A stretch of DNA of 32,561 nucleotides, from positions 1 to 32,561 of the forward strand of contig CALWXT010000019.1 in assembly GCA_944385575.1 (NCBI GenBank), given 5' to 3'. The notes beneath the pieces were generated by a model, which saw nothing but the letters and a program-made list of their open reading frames with translations, ran no database searches and had not been told where the DNA came from. Origin of the DNA: an uncultured Flavonifractor sp. GTDB taxonomy: Bacteria; Bacillota; Clostridia; Oscillospirales; Oscillospiraceae. Shown one piece after another: positions 1-8,557 of this stretch (within the stretch, counting starts at the first letter, position 1; the number at the start of each line of letters is the position of its first letter). Made by a program: the position numbers and the translations under genes.

Positions 1-219
1 GGGCACGTTGGAAAACTCCCGGATGCGCATGCAGGCCTGCAGCCCGTCGATCTTGGGCATCATCAGATCCAGGATGATGAGGTCGAAGCCGCCGCTCCGG
101 GCCAGCTCCACCGCCTGCTCCCCGTCGTACCCCGCCTCCACCTGGTAGCCCTCGCTTTCCAGGTTGAACTTGATGCCCTTCACCAGCACCTTCTCGTCGT
201 CTACCACTAATATTTTCAA
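1..219 (-). CDS. Response regulator, OmpR/PhoB type, receiver domain (3' part outside window)
   Basis: The first 73 codons of a two-component response regulator are visible and run off the window edge. The product starts MKILVVDDEK. It shows the acidic pair D7-D8 and the phospho-acceptor D51 in the motif LIILDLMMPKIDG, all typical of the CheY-like receiver fold of OmpR-class regulators. The start is TTG, not ATG: it is preceded by a strong AAAGGAGG seven bases upstream and overlaps the stop of the upstream gene as TTGA, which implies translational coupling. The DNA-binding domain would lie left of base 1, so the subfamily (for example WalR-, PhoP- or RegX-like) cannot be told. A sensor kinase would be expected further left. 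Confidence 0.9.
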   Translation of the reverse strand, partial: MKILVVDDEKVLVKGIKFNLESEGYQVEAGYDGEQAVELARSGGFDLIILDLMMPKIDGLQACMRIREFSNVP

Positions 220-614
220 GGCGTGTCCTCCTTTTGTGAAACCGTTACCTGGTCGATCAGGCCCGCCAGGATGCCCTCGCCGATGCCCTTGACCCGGGTC
301 AGCTCCTCCGGGCTGCGGAAGGGCCCGTTGGCCTCCCGGTCGGCGATGATATCCGCCGCCCGCTTCTCCCCGATTCCCGGCAGGGTCATGAGCTCCTCCG
401 CCGTGGCGGTGTTCAGATCCACCTTTTCGTCGGGCGCCTGGCTCTGGGACGGGGCCGGCGTAAGCACCAGCGGCGTCTCCTGGACCAGGGTCCGGTCCGT
501 CTCCACCCACACCGGCTCCCCACAGGCGGCGTCCCGCAGGAACCAGCCGCCGGTAAAGCTGAGGAAGGCCACTGCCAGAAGCACAGACAGAAATTCCAGT
601 TTGGAAATCTTCAC
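216..614 (-). CDS. ComEA-like membrane-anchored helix-hairpin-helix protein
   Basis: This 132-residue protein has a short N-terminal membrane anchor (about residues 7-26), a variable linker, and a tandem helix-hairpin-helix module (about residues 65-125). The module contains DLNTATAEELMTLPGIGEK and a second hairpin VKGIGEGIL, the signature of ComEA and related DNA-binding proteins. In naturally competent Firmicutes, ComEA binds double-stranded DNA outside the membrane and hands it to the ComEC channel. The start is GTG with GGAGG about 11 bases upstream. It overlaps the response regulator by four bases, an unusual partner for comEA, and no comEC or comEB is seen here. A general HhH protein without a competence role remains possible. 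Confidence 0.8.
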   Translation of the reverse strand: MKISKLEFLSVLLAVAFLSFTGGWFLRDAACGEPVWVETDRTLVQETPLVLTPAPSQSQAPDEKVDLNTATAEELMTLPGIGEKRAADIIADREANGPFRSPEELTRVKGIGEGILAGLIDQVTVSQKEDTP

Positions 615-635
615 GAATTCTGTCCACCTCCCCCG

Positions 636-664
636 TTGCGTCCCCGTGCGGGGTCTGGTATAAT
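636..664 (+). promoter_or_regulatory. Sigma-A-like promoter for the D,D-carboxypeptidase gene
   Basis: A TTGCGT hexamer (636-641) is separated by 17 bases from a perfect TATAAT (659-664). This places a transcription start about 40 bases before the downstream start codon. The element lies in the divergent gap between the ComEA-like gene and the carboxypeptidase gene. Confidence 0.65.
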
Positions 665-711
665 AACGAAGACATACAAAGTTATTATATCATACTTAAA
701 TGGAGTTTCCT

Positions 712-2109
712 ATGAAAAAATCACGACTGATATCCCTTCTTCTGGTTCTGGTCCTGGCTCTCTCCCTCTCCGCGCCCTTTGCTGCGGCGGCGGAGAGCAG
801 CGGCAGCGCGATTCTGGACGCCATGACGGTGAATGCCAAGGCCGCCATCCTGGTGGACCCGGACACGGACGAGATTCTCTACGAGCTCAACGCCCATGAG
901 AAGATGTACCCCGCCTCCATCACCAAGGTGATGACCTGCCTGCTCACGCTGGAGGCGGTGGACCGTGGGGAGCTGACGCTGGAGCAGACCGTCACCGCCA
1001 GCCAGGCCATCCACACCGGCATCGGGGACAACGCCTCCACCGCCGACATCAAGGTGGGGGAGGAGATCCGCATCATCGACCTGCTGTACGCCGCCCTGAT
1101 CCCCTCGGCCAACGAGGCGTGCAACATCATGGCGGAAACGGTGAGCGGCGACGTGGCCAGCTTTGTGGAGCTGATGAACCAGCGGGCGGCCGAGCTGGGC
1201 ATGACGGGCACCCACTTTGCCAACACCCACGGCTATCATGACGACAATCACTACACCACCGCCTACGACGTGTATCTGATGAGCAAGGAGGCCATGAAGC
1301 ACGAGACCTTCCGCACCATCGTCTCCTCTCTGAACTACACCATGCCCGCCACCAACATGCACCCGGAGGAGCGCATCGTCCGCTCCACCAACGCCCTGAT
1401 CTCCAACTTCCGCGTAGCGGGCTACCTGTATCAGTACGCCACCGGCGTCAAGACCGGCCACACGCCGGAGGCGGGCTACTGTCTGTCCGCCTCCGCCACC
1501 AAGGAGGACCGGAACCTGATGTCGGTGGTCATGGGCTGTGACCGGGAGCCGGGCACCACCGGCAGCGAGGGCTTCATCTACTTCAGCGAGACCATCCGTC
1601 TGTTCGACTGGGGCTTCAACAACTTCACCCGCCAGACCATGCTGGACGAGACCAAGCGGGACATCCAGGAGGTGGAGGTCACCCTGGGCAAGGACACCAA
1701 CTATGTCACCCTGGAGCCTCAGGGTGAGGTCACCGCCCTGCTGCCCAAGGACGTGACGGCGGAAAACTTTAAGTATGACTACACCCTCAACGCCGAAAGC
1801 GTGGAGGCGCCGGTGGAGAAGGGCCAGCAGCTGGGCACCATCTCTGTGTCCTTCAACGGCAAGACCTACGGCACCCTGCCTCTGGTGGCCAGCATCAGCG
1901 TGGAGCGGGACCCCTGGCTCTACCGTCTGGACCGGCTGCAAAAGTTCTTCGACCAGCTGTGGGTAAAGATCCTGCTGGTGGTCATTCTGGTGCTCATCGC
2001 CTTCCTGCTGCTGCGCCGGCTGTTCTTCCGGGGCCGCCGGGGCCGCTACGGCTCCTCTTACGGCGGAGGCCGCCGCAGCCGCTATACCGGCTCCCGCCGC
2101 CGCAGATAA
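712..2109 (+). CDS. Serine-type D-Ala-D-Ala carboxypeptidase (DacF-like, penicillin-binding protein 5 family)
   Basis: A 465-residue low-molecular-mass penicillin-binding protein that trims the terminal D-alanine from peptidoglycan stem peptides outside the cell. A Sec signal peptide covers about residues 1-27 (KKSR then a hydrophobic stretch, AFAAAA-type cleavage region). The active-site motifs are in order: SITK (69-72), SAN (132-134) and KTG (247-249). A C-terminal beta domain follows, then a membrane helix near residues 415-437 and a short Arg/Gly-rich cytoplasmic tail. A true transmembrane anchor instead of an amphipathic helix is common in clostridial DacF proteins. The ATG at 712 was chosen over the in-frame ATG at 700 because GGAG sits eight bases before it and the signal peptide then begins MKKSR. 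It forms a single-gene unit between a promoter and a strong terminator. Confidence 0.93.
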   Translation: MKKSRLISLLLVLVLALSLSAPFAAAAESSGSAILDAMTVNAKAAILVDPDTDEILYELNAHEKMYPASITKVMTCLLTLEAVDRGELTLEQTVTASQAIHTGIGDNASTADIKVGEEIRIIDLLYAALIPSANEACNIMAETVSGDVASFVELMNQRAAELGMTGTHFANTHGYHDDNHYTTAYDVYLMSKEAMKHETFRTIVSSLNYTMPATNMHPEERIVRSTNALISNFRVAGYLYQYATGVKTGHTPEAGYCLSASATKEDRNLMSVVMGCDREPGTTGSEGFIYFSETIRLFDWGFNNFTRQTMLDETKRDIQEVEVTLGKDTNYVTLEPQGEVTALLPKDVTAENFKYDYTLNAESVEAPVEKGQQLGTISVSFNGKTYGTLPLVASISVERDPWLYRLDRLQKFFDQLWVKILLVVILVLIAFLLLRRLFFRGRRGRYGSSYGGGRRSRYTGSRRRR

Positions 2110-2118
2110 GGTTCCATC

Positions 2119-2159
2119 AAAAAAGGACCCCTTCACGTGATGTGAAGGGGTCCCTTTTT
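2119..2159. terminator. Bidirectional intrinsic terminator between two convergent genes
   Basis: A 12-bp perfect stem GGACCCCTTCAC / GTGAAGGGGTCC (2125-2136 and 2142-2153) has a five-base loop. It is followed by TTTTT on the plus strand and preceded by AAAAAA, so it can stop both the carboxypeptidase transcript and the recG-side transcript ending at 2164. Confidence 0.9.
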
Positions 2160-2163
2160 CCGC

Positions 2164-2553
2164 TCAGTTGTCTTCCGCCAGCAGGTCTTCCACCAGCTCC
2201 ACCGCGTCATACACCATCCGGTCACAGTGGGGCTTGCGCTCCTCTCCCCGCTCCTTGGCCATGGTGAGCAGCTTGGCGCAGTCCAGGGCCTGGTTCTTCT
2301 CCCGGAACCTCCGCAGCAGGGCGTTGGAGGCATCCGTTCCCCTGCCGGCCATGCCCAGCACCATCAGCGCGCCGGTCACCGCGCCGCAGGTGGAGCCGTG
2401 GCGCATGCCGGAGCCGAAGTGGGCGCCCAGCCTGTAGGCCTCCTCCTCCGTCATGCCGCACTCCTTGCAGAAGGGCACCAGCACCGACTGGCAGCAGTTG
2501 AAGTGGATATCGGTTCTGGCCCGGAGGCCCTTGGTTTCTTCCATTCTGTTCAT
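2164..2553 (-). CDS. C_GCAxxG_C_C family (redox-type) protein
   Basis: This 129-residue cytoplasmic protein carries the spaced cysteine/glycine pattern of the C_GCAxxG_C_C family: NCCQSV near the N-terminus, then GAHFGSGMRHGSTCGAVTG, then single cysteines in ALDCAKLL and KPHCDRMV. The family is often linked to metal- or redox-related clusters, but its reaction is not established, so no function is assigned. It begins 21 bases after recG stops, so the two are probably co-transcribed. Two starts are close together (2553 and the ATG at 2544); neither has a perfect ribosome site, so the N-terminus is uncertain by three residues. Confidence 0.8.
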   Translation of the reverse strand: MNRMEETKGLRARTDIHFNCCQSVLVPFCKECGMTEEEAYRLGAHFGSGMRHGSTCGAVTGALMVLGMAGRGTDASNALLRRFREKNQALDCAKLLTMAKERGEERKPHCDRMVYDAVELVEDLLAEDN

Positions 2554-2573
2554 GCTTCTGTCTCAGTCCTTTT

Positions 2574-4634
2574 TCAGTTAAACATATCCCCGTGGTCGGC
2601 AAACAGCCTGCGCACCCGCGCCAGCAGCGGGGCGTGCTCCGGCGCCGTCAGACCGGGGTCGGTGTGCAGCAGCTCCTCCGCGGCGCTCTGCGCCTCCTTC
2701 AGCACCCGCATGTCGGCGGCCAGGTCGGCGATGGCCAGCTGGGGCAGGCCGTGCTGCCGGGAGCCGAAAAAGTCGCCCGGCCCTCGGAGGCGGAGGTCTT
2801 CCTCCGCTATTTTAAACCCGTCGTTGGTCTTTGACAAGACCCGCAGCCGCTCCCGGCTGTCCTGGTTGTGGGTGGAGGTGACCAGCACACAGTAGGACTG
2901 GTGCCTGCCCCGGCCCACCCGGCCCCGGAGCTGGTGGAGCTGGCTGAGGCCGAAGCGGTCGGCGTTCTCCACCACCATCAGGGCGGCGTTGGGCACGTCC
3001 ACCCCCACCTCGATGACGGTGGTGGACACCAGCACATCCAGCTCGCCCGCCGCGAATGCGGTCATCACGGCGTCCTTCTCCCTGCTTTTCATCTTTCCGT
3101 GGACCAGGCCCACCCGCAGGTCGGGGAACACCTCCGTCTGGAGGGTCTGGGCGTAGGCCACGGCGGCCTTGCCCGCCGCCTCCTGGTCCTCCCCCTCCTC
3201 CACGGCGGGGCAGACCATGTAGGCCTGACGGCCCTCACCCACCAGCTTGCGGACAAAGTTGTACATCCGCTGCCGCTTGTCCTCTCCCACCACGTAGGTT
3301 TCCACCGGACTGCGGCCGGGGGGCAGCTCATCCACCACCGACACGTCCAGATCCCCGTAGATCACCAGGGACAAAGTGCGGGGAATGGGCGTGGCCGACA
3401 TGACCAGCACGTGGGGAGATGTTTTGGCCTTGGCGGCCAGGGCGGCCCGCTGGCCCACGCCGAAGCGGTGCTGCTCGTCGGTGACCACCAGGCCCAGGTC
3501 GGCAAAGCGCACCCCCTCGCTGATGAGGGCGTGGGTGCCGATGACCAGGTCCACCTCCCCCGCCTCCAGGGCGGCGTACAGCTCCTTCCTGGCCTTGCCC
3601 TTGACGGACCCGGTGAGCAGGCCCACACGCAGCCCCGCCTTCCCCAGCAGCGTGGACAGGGAGCGGAAGTGCTGCTCGGCCAGCAGCTCGGTGGGTGCCA
3701 TCAGGGCACACTGCCGGCCGTTCCGGGCAGTCACCCAGGCGCCGTAGGCCGCCAGCATGGTCTTGCCCGAGCCCACGTCGCCCTGGACCAGGCGGTTCAT
3801 GGGCACGCCGGAGGACAGGTCGGCGGCCATCTCCTCCATCACCCGCCCCTGCGCCCCCGTCAGCTGGAAGGGCAGCAGGGCCCGGAATTCCTCCTGGGGC
3901 GGGATGCGGAAGGCCGTCCCCGCCTCCCTGTCCCGCCGGTGGCGGAGCAGGGCCATGCCGCAGGTGAGGAAAAACAGCTCCTCAAAAATCAGCCGCCGCC
4001 GGGCGGTCTCCAGGGCGATCTCGTCGGCCGGAAAGTGGATGTTCCGGCAGGCAAACTCCGCCGTGGCCAGGGCGTGGGCCTGCCGCAGCCCGTGGGGCAG
4101 GGCCTCCTCCGCCTGGTCGGCGCACTCCTCCACGCACCGGAGGGTCAGGCCCGCCAGCAGGTTGTTGGAGATCCCCCGGGTCAGGGGGTATACCGGCAGG
4201 ATGCGGCCGGTGAATTTGACCCGGTCCGCCCGCTCGCACACCGGGTTGGTCATCTGCCGCCGGTTGGGCGGGCCCTCCACTTTGCCGAAGCAGACATAGT
4301 CCTCTCCCACCCGGAAGGCGTCTCTCAGGTAGCTCTGGTTGAAAAAGGTGGCGGTGAGGCTGCCGGTGTCGTCCACCAGGCGCACCTTCACCAGCTCCAG
4401 CCCCTTGCGGATGCGGGAGAGGCGGGGCGTCTCGGCCGCCGTCAGGGTGAGACATACCGGCAGGCCCTCCGGCGCGGCGGCGACGGTGCTCATCCTCCGC
4501 CGGTCCTCGTAGCTTCTGGGATAGTAGCCCAGCAGATCCCCCACCGTGGCCAGCCCCAGCTTTTCCAGGCTGGCCGCCCGGGCCTGACCGATGCCGGGCA
4601 GCTCCCGCAGGCTGGCGGTCCAATTCAGCGGCAC
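2574..4634 (-). CDS. recG: ATP-dependent DNA helicase RecG
   Basis: RecG remodels stalled replication forks and Holliday junctions by pulling on double-stranded DNA. The 686-residue product has the full family layout. An N-terminal wedge/OB domain includes a helix-hairpin-helix-like LPGIGQARAASLEKLG. The helicase core has Walker A GDVGSGKT (about residues 284-291), the DEQH box in VVTDEQHRFG, motif MSATPIPRTL, and the C-terminal helicase motifs STTVIEVGVDVPNA and QLRGRVGRG. The start at GTG 4634 is preferred to GTG 4640 because the GGGGGGA ribosome site abuts 4640 directly but is spaced six bases from 4634. A promoter lies just upstream, and the C_GCAxxG gene follows in the same direction. 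Confidence 0.96.
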   Translation of the reverse strand: MPLNWTASLRELPGIGQARAASLEKLGLATVGDLLGYYPRSYEDRRRMSTVAAAPEGLPVCLTLTAAETPRLSRIRKGLELVKVRLVDDTGSLTATFFNQSYLRDAFRVGEDYVCFGKVEGPPNRRQMTNPVCERADRVKFTGRILPVYPLTRGISNNLLAGLTLRCVEECADQAEEALPHGLRQAHALATAEFACRNIHFPADEIALETARRRLIFEELFFLTCGMALLRHRRDREAGTAFRIPPQEEFRALLPFQLTGAQGRVMEEMAADLSSGVPMNRLVQGDVGSGKTMLAAYGAWVTARNGRQCALMAPTELLAEQHFRSLSTLLGKAGLRVGLLTGSVKGKARKELYAALEAGEVDLVIGTHALISEGVRFADLGLVVTDEQHRFGVGQRAALAAKAKTSPHVLVMSATPIPRTLSLVIYGDLDVSVVDELPPGRSPVETYVVGEDKRQRMYNFVRKLVGEGRQAYMVCPAVEEGEDQEAAGKAAVAYAQTLQTEVFPDLRVGLVHGKMKSREKDAVMTAFAAGELDVLVSTTVIEVGVDVPNAALMVVENADRFGLSQLHQLRGRVGRGRHQSYCVLVTSTHNQDSRERLRVLSKTNDGFKIAEEDLRLRGPGDFFGSRQHGLPQLAIADLAADMRVLKEAQSAAEELLHTDPGLTAPEHAPLLARVRRLFADHGDMFN

Positions 4635-4657
4635 ACCCACTCCCCCCTTTCCGCATC

Positions 4658-4686
4658 AGTGTAGCATATTTCCCATTTCCCGGCAA
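4658..4686 (-). promoter_or_regulatory. Probable recG promoter
   Basis: Read on the minus strand, TTGCCG (4686-4681) and TACACT (4663-4658) are separated by 17 bases, with a TGC extended -10 feature before TACACT. It lies 24 bases before the recG start. Confidence 0.5.
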
Positions 4687-4744
4687 GCGCCCCCGCGTGC
4701 TTCCTGTGCTTCCTGCCGAGTTTTGCAATTTTCGATAAAAATGA

Positions 4745-4773
4745 TTGCAAAAACTTTAGGGTACAGATATAAT
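4745..4773 (+). promoter_or_regulatory. Pyruvate carboxylase promoter
   Basis: TTGCAA (4745-4750), a 17-base spacer and a perfect TATAAT (4768-4773) form a strong sigma-A-type promoter. It predicts an untranslated leader of about 130 bases before the pyruvate carboxylase start. Confidence 0.75.
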
Positions 4774-4824
4774 AGTCTCAATCAACACATCATAGCTATT
4801 TGTCCCGGAACAAGGGTGTTTCAG

Positions 4825-4862
4825 GACGCGGCGGGGGCGCGTGCCCATCCGCCGTCTTTGTT
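4825..4862 (+). promoter_or_regulatory. GC-rich hairpin followed by a T-rich stretch in the pyruvate carboxylase leader
   Basis: GACGCGGCGG (4825-4834) can pair with CCGCCGTC (4849-4856), with a two-base bulge, and TTTG-TTTC-TATTTT follows. The loop itself has an inner GGGC/GCCC pairing. It resembles a weak intrinsic terminator inside the leader and could serve as an attenuator. The T-run is interrupted, no known riboswitch class is recognised, and a plain structured leader is equally possible. Confidence 0.35.
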
Positions 4863-4910
4863 TCTATTTTGACAGGTTATGACAAATCCGATTCAGAAAG
4901 GAAGGACAGC

Positions 4911-7900
4911 ATGGCGGAATGCAAGTTTAACAAAGTCCTGGTGGCAAACCGGGGCGAAATCGCCATCCGGGTGTTCCGGGCCTGCTACGACCTGGGCCTG
5001 CACACGGTGGCCATGTATTCCAATGAGGACACCTTTGCCCTGTTCCGCACCAAGGCGGACGAGGCCTACCTCATCGGCGAGAACAAGTCCCCCCTGGGGG
5101 CCTACCTGGATATCCCCTCCATCATTGATCTGGCCAAGCGCCGCAATGTGGACGCCATCCACCCCGGCTACGGCTTTTTGAGCGAGAACGCCGACTTTGC
5201 CAGGGCGTGTGAGGACGCGGGCATCACCTTTATCGGCCCTTCCTCCAAGATCCTGGCCCAGATGGGCGACAAGCTGACGGCCAAGGCCATCGCCAAGGCC
5301 TGCAACGTGCCCACCATCCCCGGCTCGTCCGAGCCCCTCAAGAGCGGGGAGGAGGCGCTGGAGAAGGCCATTTCCTACGGCTTCCCCATCATTCTGAAGG
5401 CGGCCGGCGGCGGCGGCGGCCGGGGCATGCGCCGGTGCGACACGCCGGAGGAGGTCATTCCCGCCTTCAATCTGGTGAAGAGCGAGGCCAAGAAGGCCTT
5501 CGGCAACGAGGACATTTTCATTGAGAAGTACCTGGTGGAGCCCAAGCACATCGAGGTGCAGATCCTGGGCGACAAGCACGGCAACGTGGTCCACCTGTTC
5601 GAGCGCGACTGTTCCCTCCAGCGCCGGTACCAGAAGGTGGTGGAGTTCGCCCCCGCCTTCAGCGTGCCGGAGGCCACCCGTCAGAAGCTGTATGAGGACG
5701 CCGTCAAGGTGGCAAAGCACGTGGGCTACGTGTCCGCCGGCACGGTGGAGTTCCTGGTGGACAAAAACGGGGACCACTATTTTATCGAGATGAATCCCCG
5801 CATCCAGGTGGAGCACACCGTCACCGAGATGGTCACCGGCATCGACCTGGTGCGGGCCCAGATCCTCATTGCCGAGGGTCATCCCCTGTCCACCCCGGAG
5901 ATCGGCATTCCCTCCCAGGATTCCGTGCACATGAACGGCTACGCCCTCCAGTGCCGGGTGACCACCGAGGACCCGGCCAACAACTTCGCCCCCGACACCG
6001 GCAAGATCACCGCCTACCGTTCCGGCGGCGGCTTCGGCGTCCGTCTGGACGGCGGCAACGCCTACACCGGCGCGGAGATCTCCCCCTACTATGACTCTCT
6101 GCTGGTCAAGGTCACCTCCTGGGACAACACCTTTGAGGGTGTGTGCCGCAAGGCCATGCGTGCCATCAGCGAGGAGCATGTCCGGGGCGTCAAGACCAAC
6201 ATCCCCTTCGTCACCAACATTCTGGCCCATCCCACCTTCCGGGCGGGCAAGTGCCACACCAAGTTCATCGACGAGACCCCCGAGCTGTTCGACATCGACA
6301 CCGGGCGGGACCGCGCCACCAAGGTTCTGAAGTATATCGCCCAGATCCAGGTGGACAATCCCTCCGCCGAGCGGCCTCAGCACGACATTCCCCGCTTCCC
6401 GCCCTATGAGCACACGCCGCCCAAGTGTACCGGCCTGAAGCAGCTGCTGGACGCCAAGGGCCCCGAGGCGGTGCGGGACTGGGTGCTGGACCAGAAGAAG
6501 CTGCTCATCACCGACACCACCATGCGGGACGCCCATCAGTCCCTGCTGTCCACCCGGGTGCGTACCCGCGACATGCTCAAGGCCGCCGAGGGCACTGCGG
6601 AGATCCTCAACGACTGCTTCTCTCTGGAGATGTGGGGCGGCGCCACCTTCGACGTAGCCTACCGCTTCCTCCACGAATCCCCCTGGGAGCGGCTGCGTCT
6701 GCTGCGGGAGAAGATCCCCAACATCCCCTTCCAGATGCTGCTGCGGGGCGCCAACGCGGTGGGCTACACCAACTACCCGGACAATCTGATCCGCGCCTTC
6801 ATCAAGGAGGCGGCCATCGGCGGCATCGACGTGTTCCGTATTTTTGACTCTCTGAACTGGATTCCCGGCATGGAGATCGCCATGGACGAGGTCCTCAAGC
6901 AGGGCAAGCTGTGCGAGGCCACCATGTGCTACACCGGCGACATTCTGGACCCCAAGCGGGACAAATACACCCTCAAATACTATGTGGATATGGCCAAGGA
7001 GCTGGAAAAGCGGGGCGCGCATCTGCTGTGCATCAAGGACATGTCCGGCCTGCTGAAGCCTTACGCCGCCAAGAAGCTGGTGACCGCGCTGAAGCAGGAG
7101 GTGGGCCTGCCCATCCACCTGCACACCCACGACACCTCGGGCAACCAGGTGGCCGCCTATCTGATGGCCGCCGAGGCTGGCGTCGATATCGTGGACTGCG
7201 CCATCGACTCCATGTCCTCCATGACCAGCCAGCCCTCCCTCAACGCGGTGGTCACCGCCCTGCAGGGTCAGGAGCGGGACACCGGCCTGGACCCCGTCAA
7301 GCTCCAGAGCCTCTCCGACTACTGGGCCGACGTGCGTCTGCGCTATGCCAAGTTTGAGGCGGGCATCAAGAACCCCTCCACCGACATCTACCGCTACGAG
7401 ATGCCTGGCGGCCAGTACACCAACCTGAAGAGCCAGGTGGAGAGCCTGGGTCTGGGCCACCAGTTCGAGGCGGTGAAGGAGATGTACTCCACCGTCAACC
7501 ACATGCTGGGCGACATCGTGAAGGTGACGCCCTCCTCCAAGATGGTGGGCGACCTGGCCATCTTCATGGTGCAGAACGACCTGACGCCCGAGAACATCGT
7601 GGAGCGGGGCGAGGCGCTCACCTTCCCCGACTCGGTGGTGAGCTACTTCAAGGGCATGATGGGCCAGCCTGCCTGGGGCTTCCCGGAGGATCTCCAGCGG
7701 GTGGTGCTCAAGGGCGAGGCGCCCATCACCTGCCGTCCCGGCGAGCTGCTGGAGCCCATCGACTTCGAGAAGGCCCGGGAGGAGGTCCGCAAGTTCTACT
7801 CCGACGCCTCCGACCACAACGTCATCTCCTGGTGCCTCTATCCCAAGGTGGTGGAGGACTTCTACCGCCACCGTCAGGAGTACGGCTATATCATGCGCAT

Positions 7901-8339
7901 GGGCAGCCATGTGTTCTTCAACGGCATGGCCCTGGGCGAGACCAACAAGATCAACATTGAGGACGGCAAGACCCTGGTCATCAAGTATATGGGTCTGGGC
8001 GACCTGAATGAGGACGGCACCCGCAACGTCCACTTCGAGCTCAACGGCATGCGCCGTGAGGTAGCGGTGCCCGACAAGAGCGCGTCCGCCCAGGTGCGGA
8101 AGGTGGCTCTGGCCGATCCCTCCGACAAGAGCCAGGTAGGCGCCTCCATCCCCGGCATGGTGTCCAAGGTCAACGTCAAGCCCGGCGACGCCGTGGAGGA
8201 AAACCAGGTGCTGGCCGTCATCGAGGCCATGAAGATGGAGACCTCCGTGGTAGCCCGCATGAAGGGCACCGTGGACCAGGTGCTCATCAAAGAGGGCGGC
8301 TCCGTCAAGGCCGGCGAGCTGCTGATTACCATTAAGTAA
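4911..8339 (+). CDS. pyc: Pyruvate carboxylase (single-chain, biotin-dependent)
   Basis: This enzyme converts pyruvate, bicarbonate and ATP to oxaloacetate, the main anaplerotic entry to C4 acids. The 1142 residues contain three modules. The biotin carboxylase with ATP-grasp fold covers about residues 1-450 (start motif KVLVANRGEIAIR, glycine-rich loop AAGGGGGRGMR). The carboxyltransferase TIM barrel begins near residue 530 (LITDTTMRDAHQSLLSTR, with THDTSG downstream). The C-terminal biotin carrier domain has EAMKMET, with the biotinylated lysine at 1108. The length matches the one-chain bacterial form. The ATG at 4911 follows AAAGGAAGG, and an upstream in-frame extension lacks family similarity. 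The last dozen codons and the stop are duplicated downstream (see repeats at 8294 and 8497). Confidence 0.97.
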   Translation: MAECKFNKVLVANRGEIAIRVFRACYDLGLHTVAMYSNEDTFALFRTKADEAYLIGENKSPLGAYLDIPSIIDLAKRRNVDAIHPGYGFLSENADFARACEDAGITFIGPSSKILAQMGDKLTAKAIAKACNVPTIPGSSEPLKSGEEALEKAISYGFPIILKAAGGGGGRGMRRCDTPEEVIPAFNLVKSEAKKAFGNEDIFIEKYLVEPKHIEVQILGDKHGNVVHLFERDCSLQRRYQKVVEFAPAFSVPEATRQKLYEDAVKVAKHVGYVSAGTVEFLVDKNGDHYFIEMNPRIQVEHTVTEMVTGIDLVRAQILIAEGHPLSTPEIGIPSQDSVHMNGYALQCRVTTEDPANNFAPDTGKITAYRSGGGFGVRLDGGNAYTGAEISPYYDSLLVKVTSWDNTFEGVCRKAMRAISEEHVRGVKTNIPFVTNILAHPTFRAGKCHTKFIDETPELFDIDTGRDRATKVLKYIAQIQVDNPSAERPQHDIPRFPPYEHTPPKCTGLKQLLDAKGPEAVRDWVLDQKKLLITDTTMRDAHQSLLSTRVRTRDMLKAAEGTAEILNDCFSLEMWGGATFDVAYRFLHESPWERLRLLREKIPNIPFQMLLRGANAVGYTNYPDNLIRAFIKEAAIGGIDVFRIFDSLNWIPGMEIAMDEVLKQGKLCEATMCYTGDILDPKRDKYTLKYYVDMAKELEKRGAHLLCIKDMSGLLKPYAAKKLVTALKQEVGLPIHLHTHDTSGNQVAAYLMAAEAGVDIVDCAIDSMSSMTSQPSLNAVVTALQGQERDTGLDPVKLQSLSDYWADVRLRYAKFEAGIKNPSTDIYRYEMPGGQYTNLKSQVESLGLGHQFEAVKEMYSTVNHMLGDIVKVTPSSKMVGDLAIFMVQNDLTPENIVERGEALTFPDSVVSYFKGMMGQPAWGFPEDLQRVVLKGEAPITCRPGELLEPIDFEKAREEVRKFYSDASDHNVISWCLYPKVVEDFYRHRQEYGYIMRMGSHVFFNGMALGETNKINIEDGKTLVIKYMGLGDLNEDGTRNVHFELNGMRREVAVPDKSASAQVRKVALADPSDKSQVGASIPGMVSKVNVKPGDAVEENQVLAVIEAMKMETSVVARMKGTVDQVLIKEGGSVKAGELLITIK

Positions 8340-8354
8340 AAACAGCGGCAGTTT
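8294..8354 (+). repeat. 61-bp direct repeat, first copy (3' end of the pyruvate carboxylase gene)
   Basis: This stretch codes for the last residues and stop of pyruvate carboxylase plus 15 bases after it. It is repeated base for base 203 bases downstream at 8497-8557. The flanking bases differ on both sides, so the repeat is exactly 61 bp. Confidence 0.95.
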
Positions 8355-8496
8355 GGCAGGGGCTCTCCCGCCGCCCTCTTGCCCGCCATCCGGCGGGCCG
8401 CCGCAAATGCGGCGGAGCGGGGCGGAATTCACTTTCGCCCCGCGATACTAAAATCAAATCCCTCCGGGTCCCCGCGCAAGCTGGCTTGCGTGGGGC
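8355..8496. repeat. 142-base hairpin-rich insert between the two 61-bp repeats
   Basis: Four stem-loops fill the insert: GCCCGCC/GGCGGGC (8381-8398), CCGCCGC/GCGGCGG (8398-8415), GCGGGGCG/CGCCCCGC (8417-8443) and the 12-bp CCCCGCGCAAGC/GCTTGCGTGGGG with one wobble pair (8470-8495). No open frame of note is present. It looks like a REP- or MITE-like palindromic sequence, but no genome copies can be checked here. Confidence 0.6.
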
Positions 8497-8557
8497 GGGC
8501 GGCTCCGTCAAGGCCGGCGAGCTGCTGATTACCATTAAGTAAAAACAGCGGCAGTTT
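8497..8557 (+). repeat. 61-bp direct repeat, second copy (orphan 3' end of pyc)
   Basis: This is a perfect copy of 8294-8354, including the last codons and the TAA of pyruvate carboxylase. It has no reading frame of its own leading into it and is non-functional as a gene. The lack of any substitution between copies suggests a recent event or ongoing gene conversion. Confidence 0.95.

Noticed and set aside
4893..8432. A long open frame antisense to pyruvate carboxylase, and similar long antisense frames opposite the carboxypeptidase, recG, capsid/protease, portal and terminase genes
   Set aside because: They mirror the codon pattern of GC-rich real genes, have His/Gly/Arg/Pro-rich low-complexity products, no family motifs and no ribosome sites.
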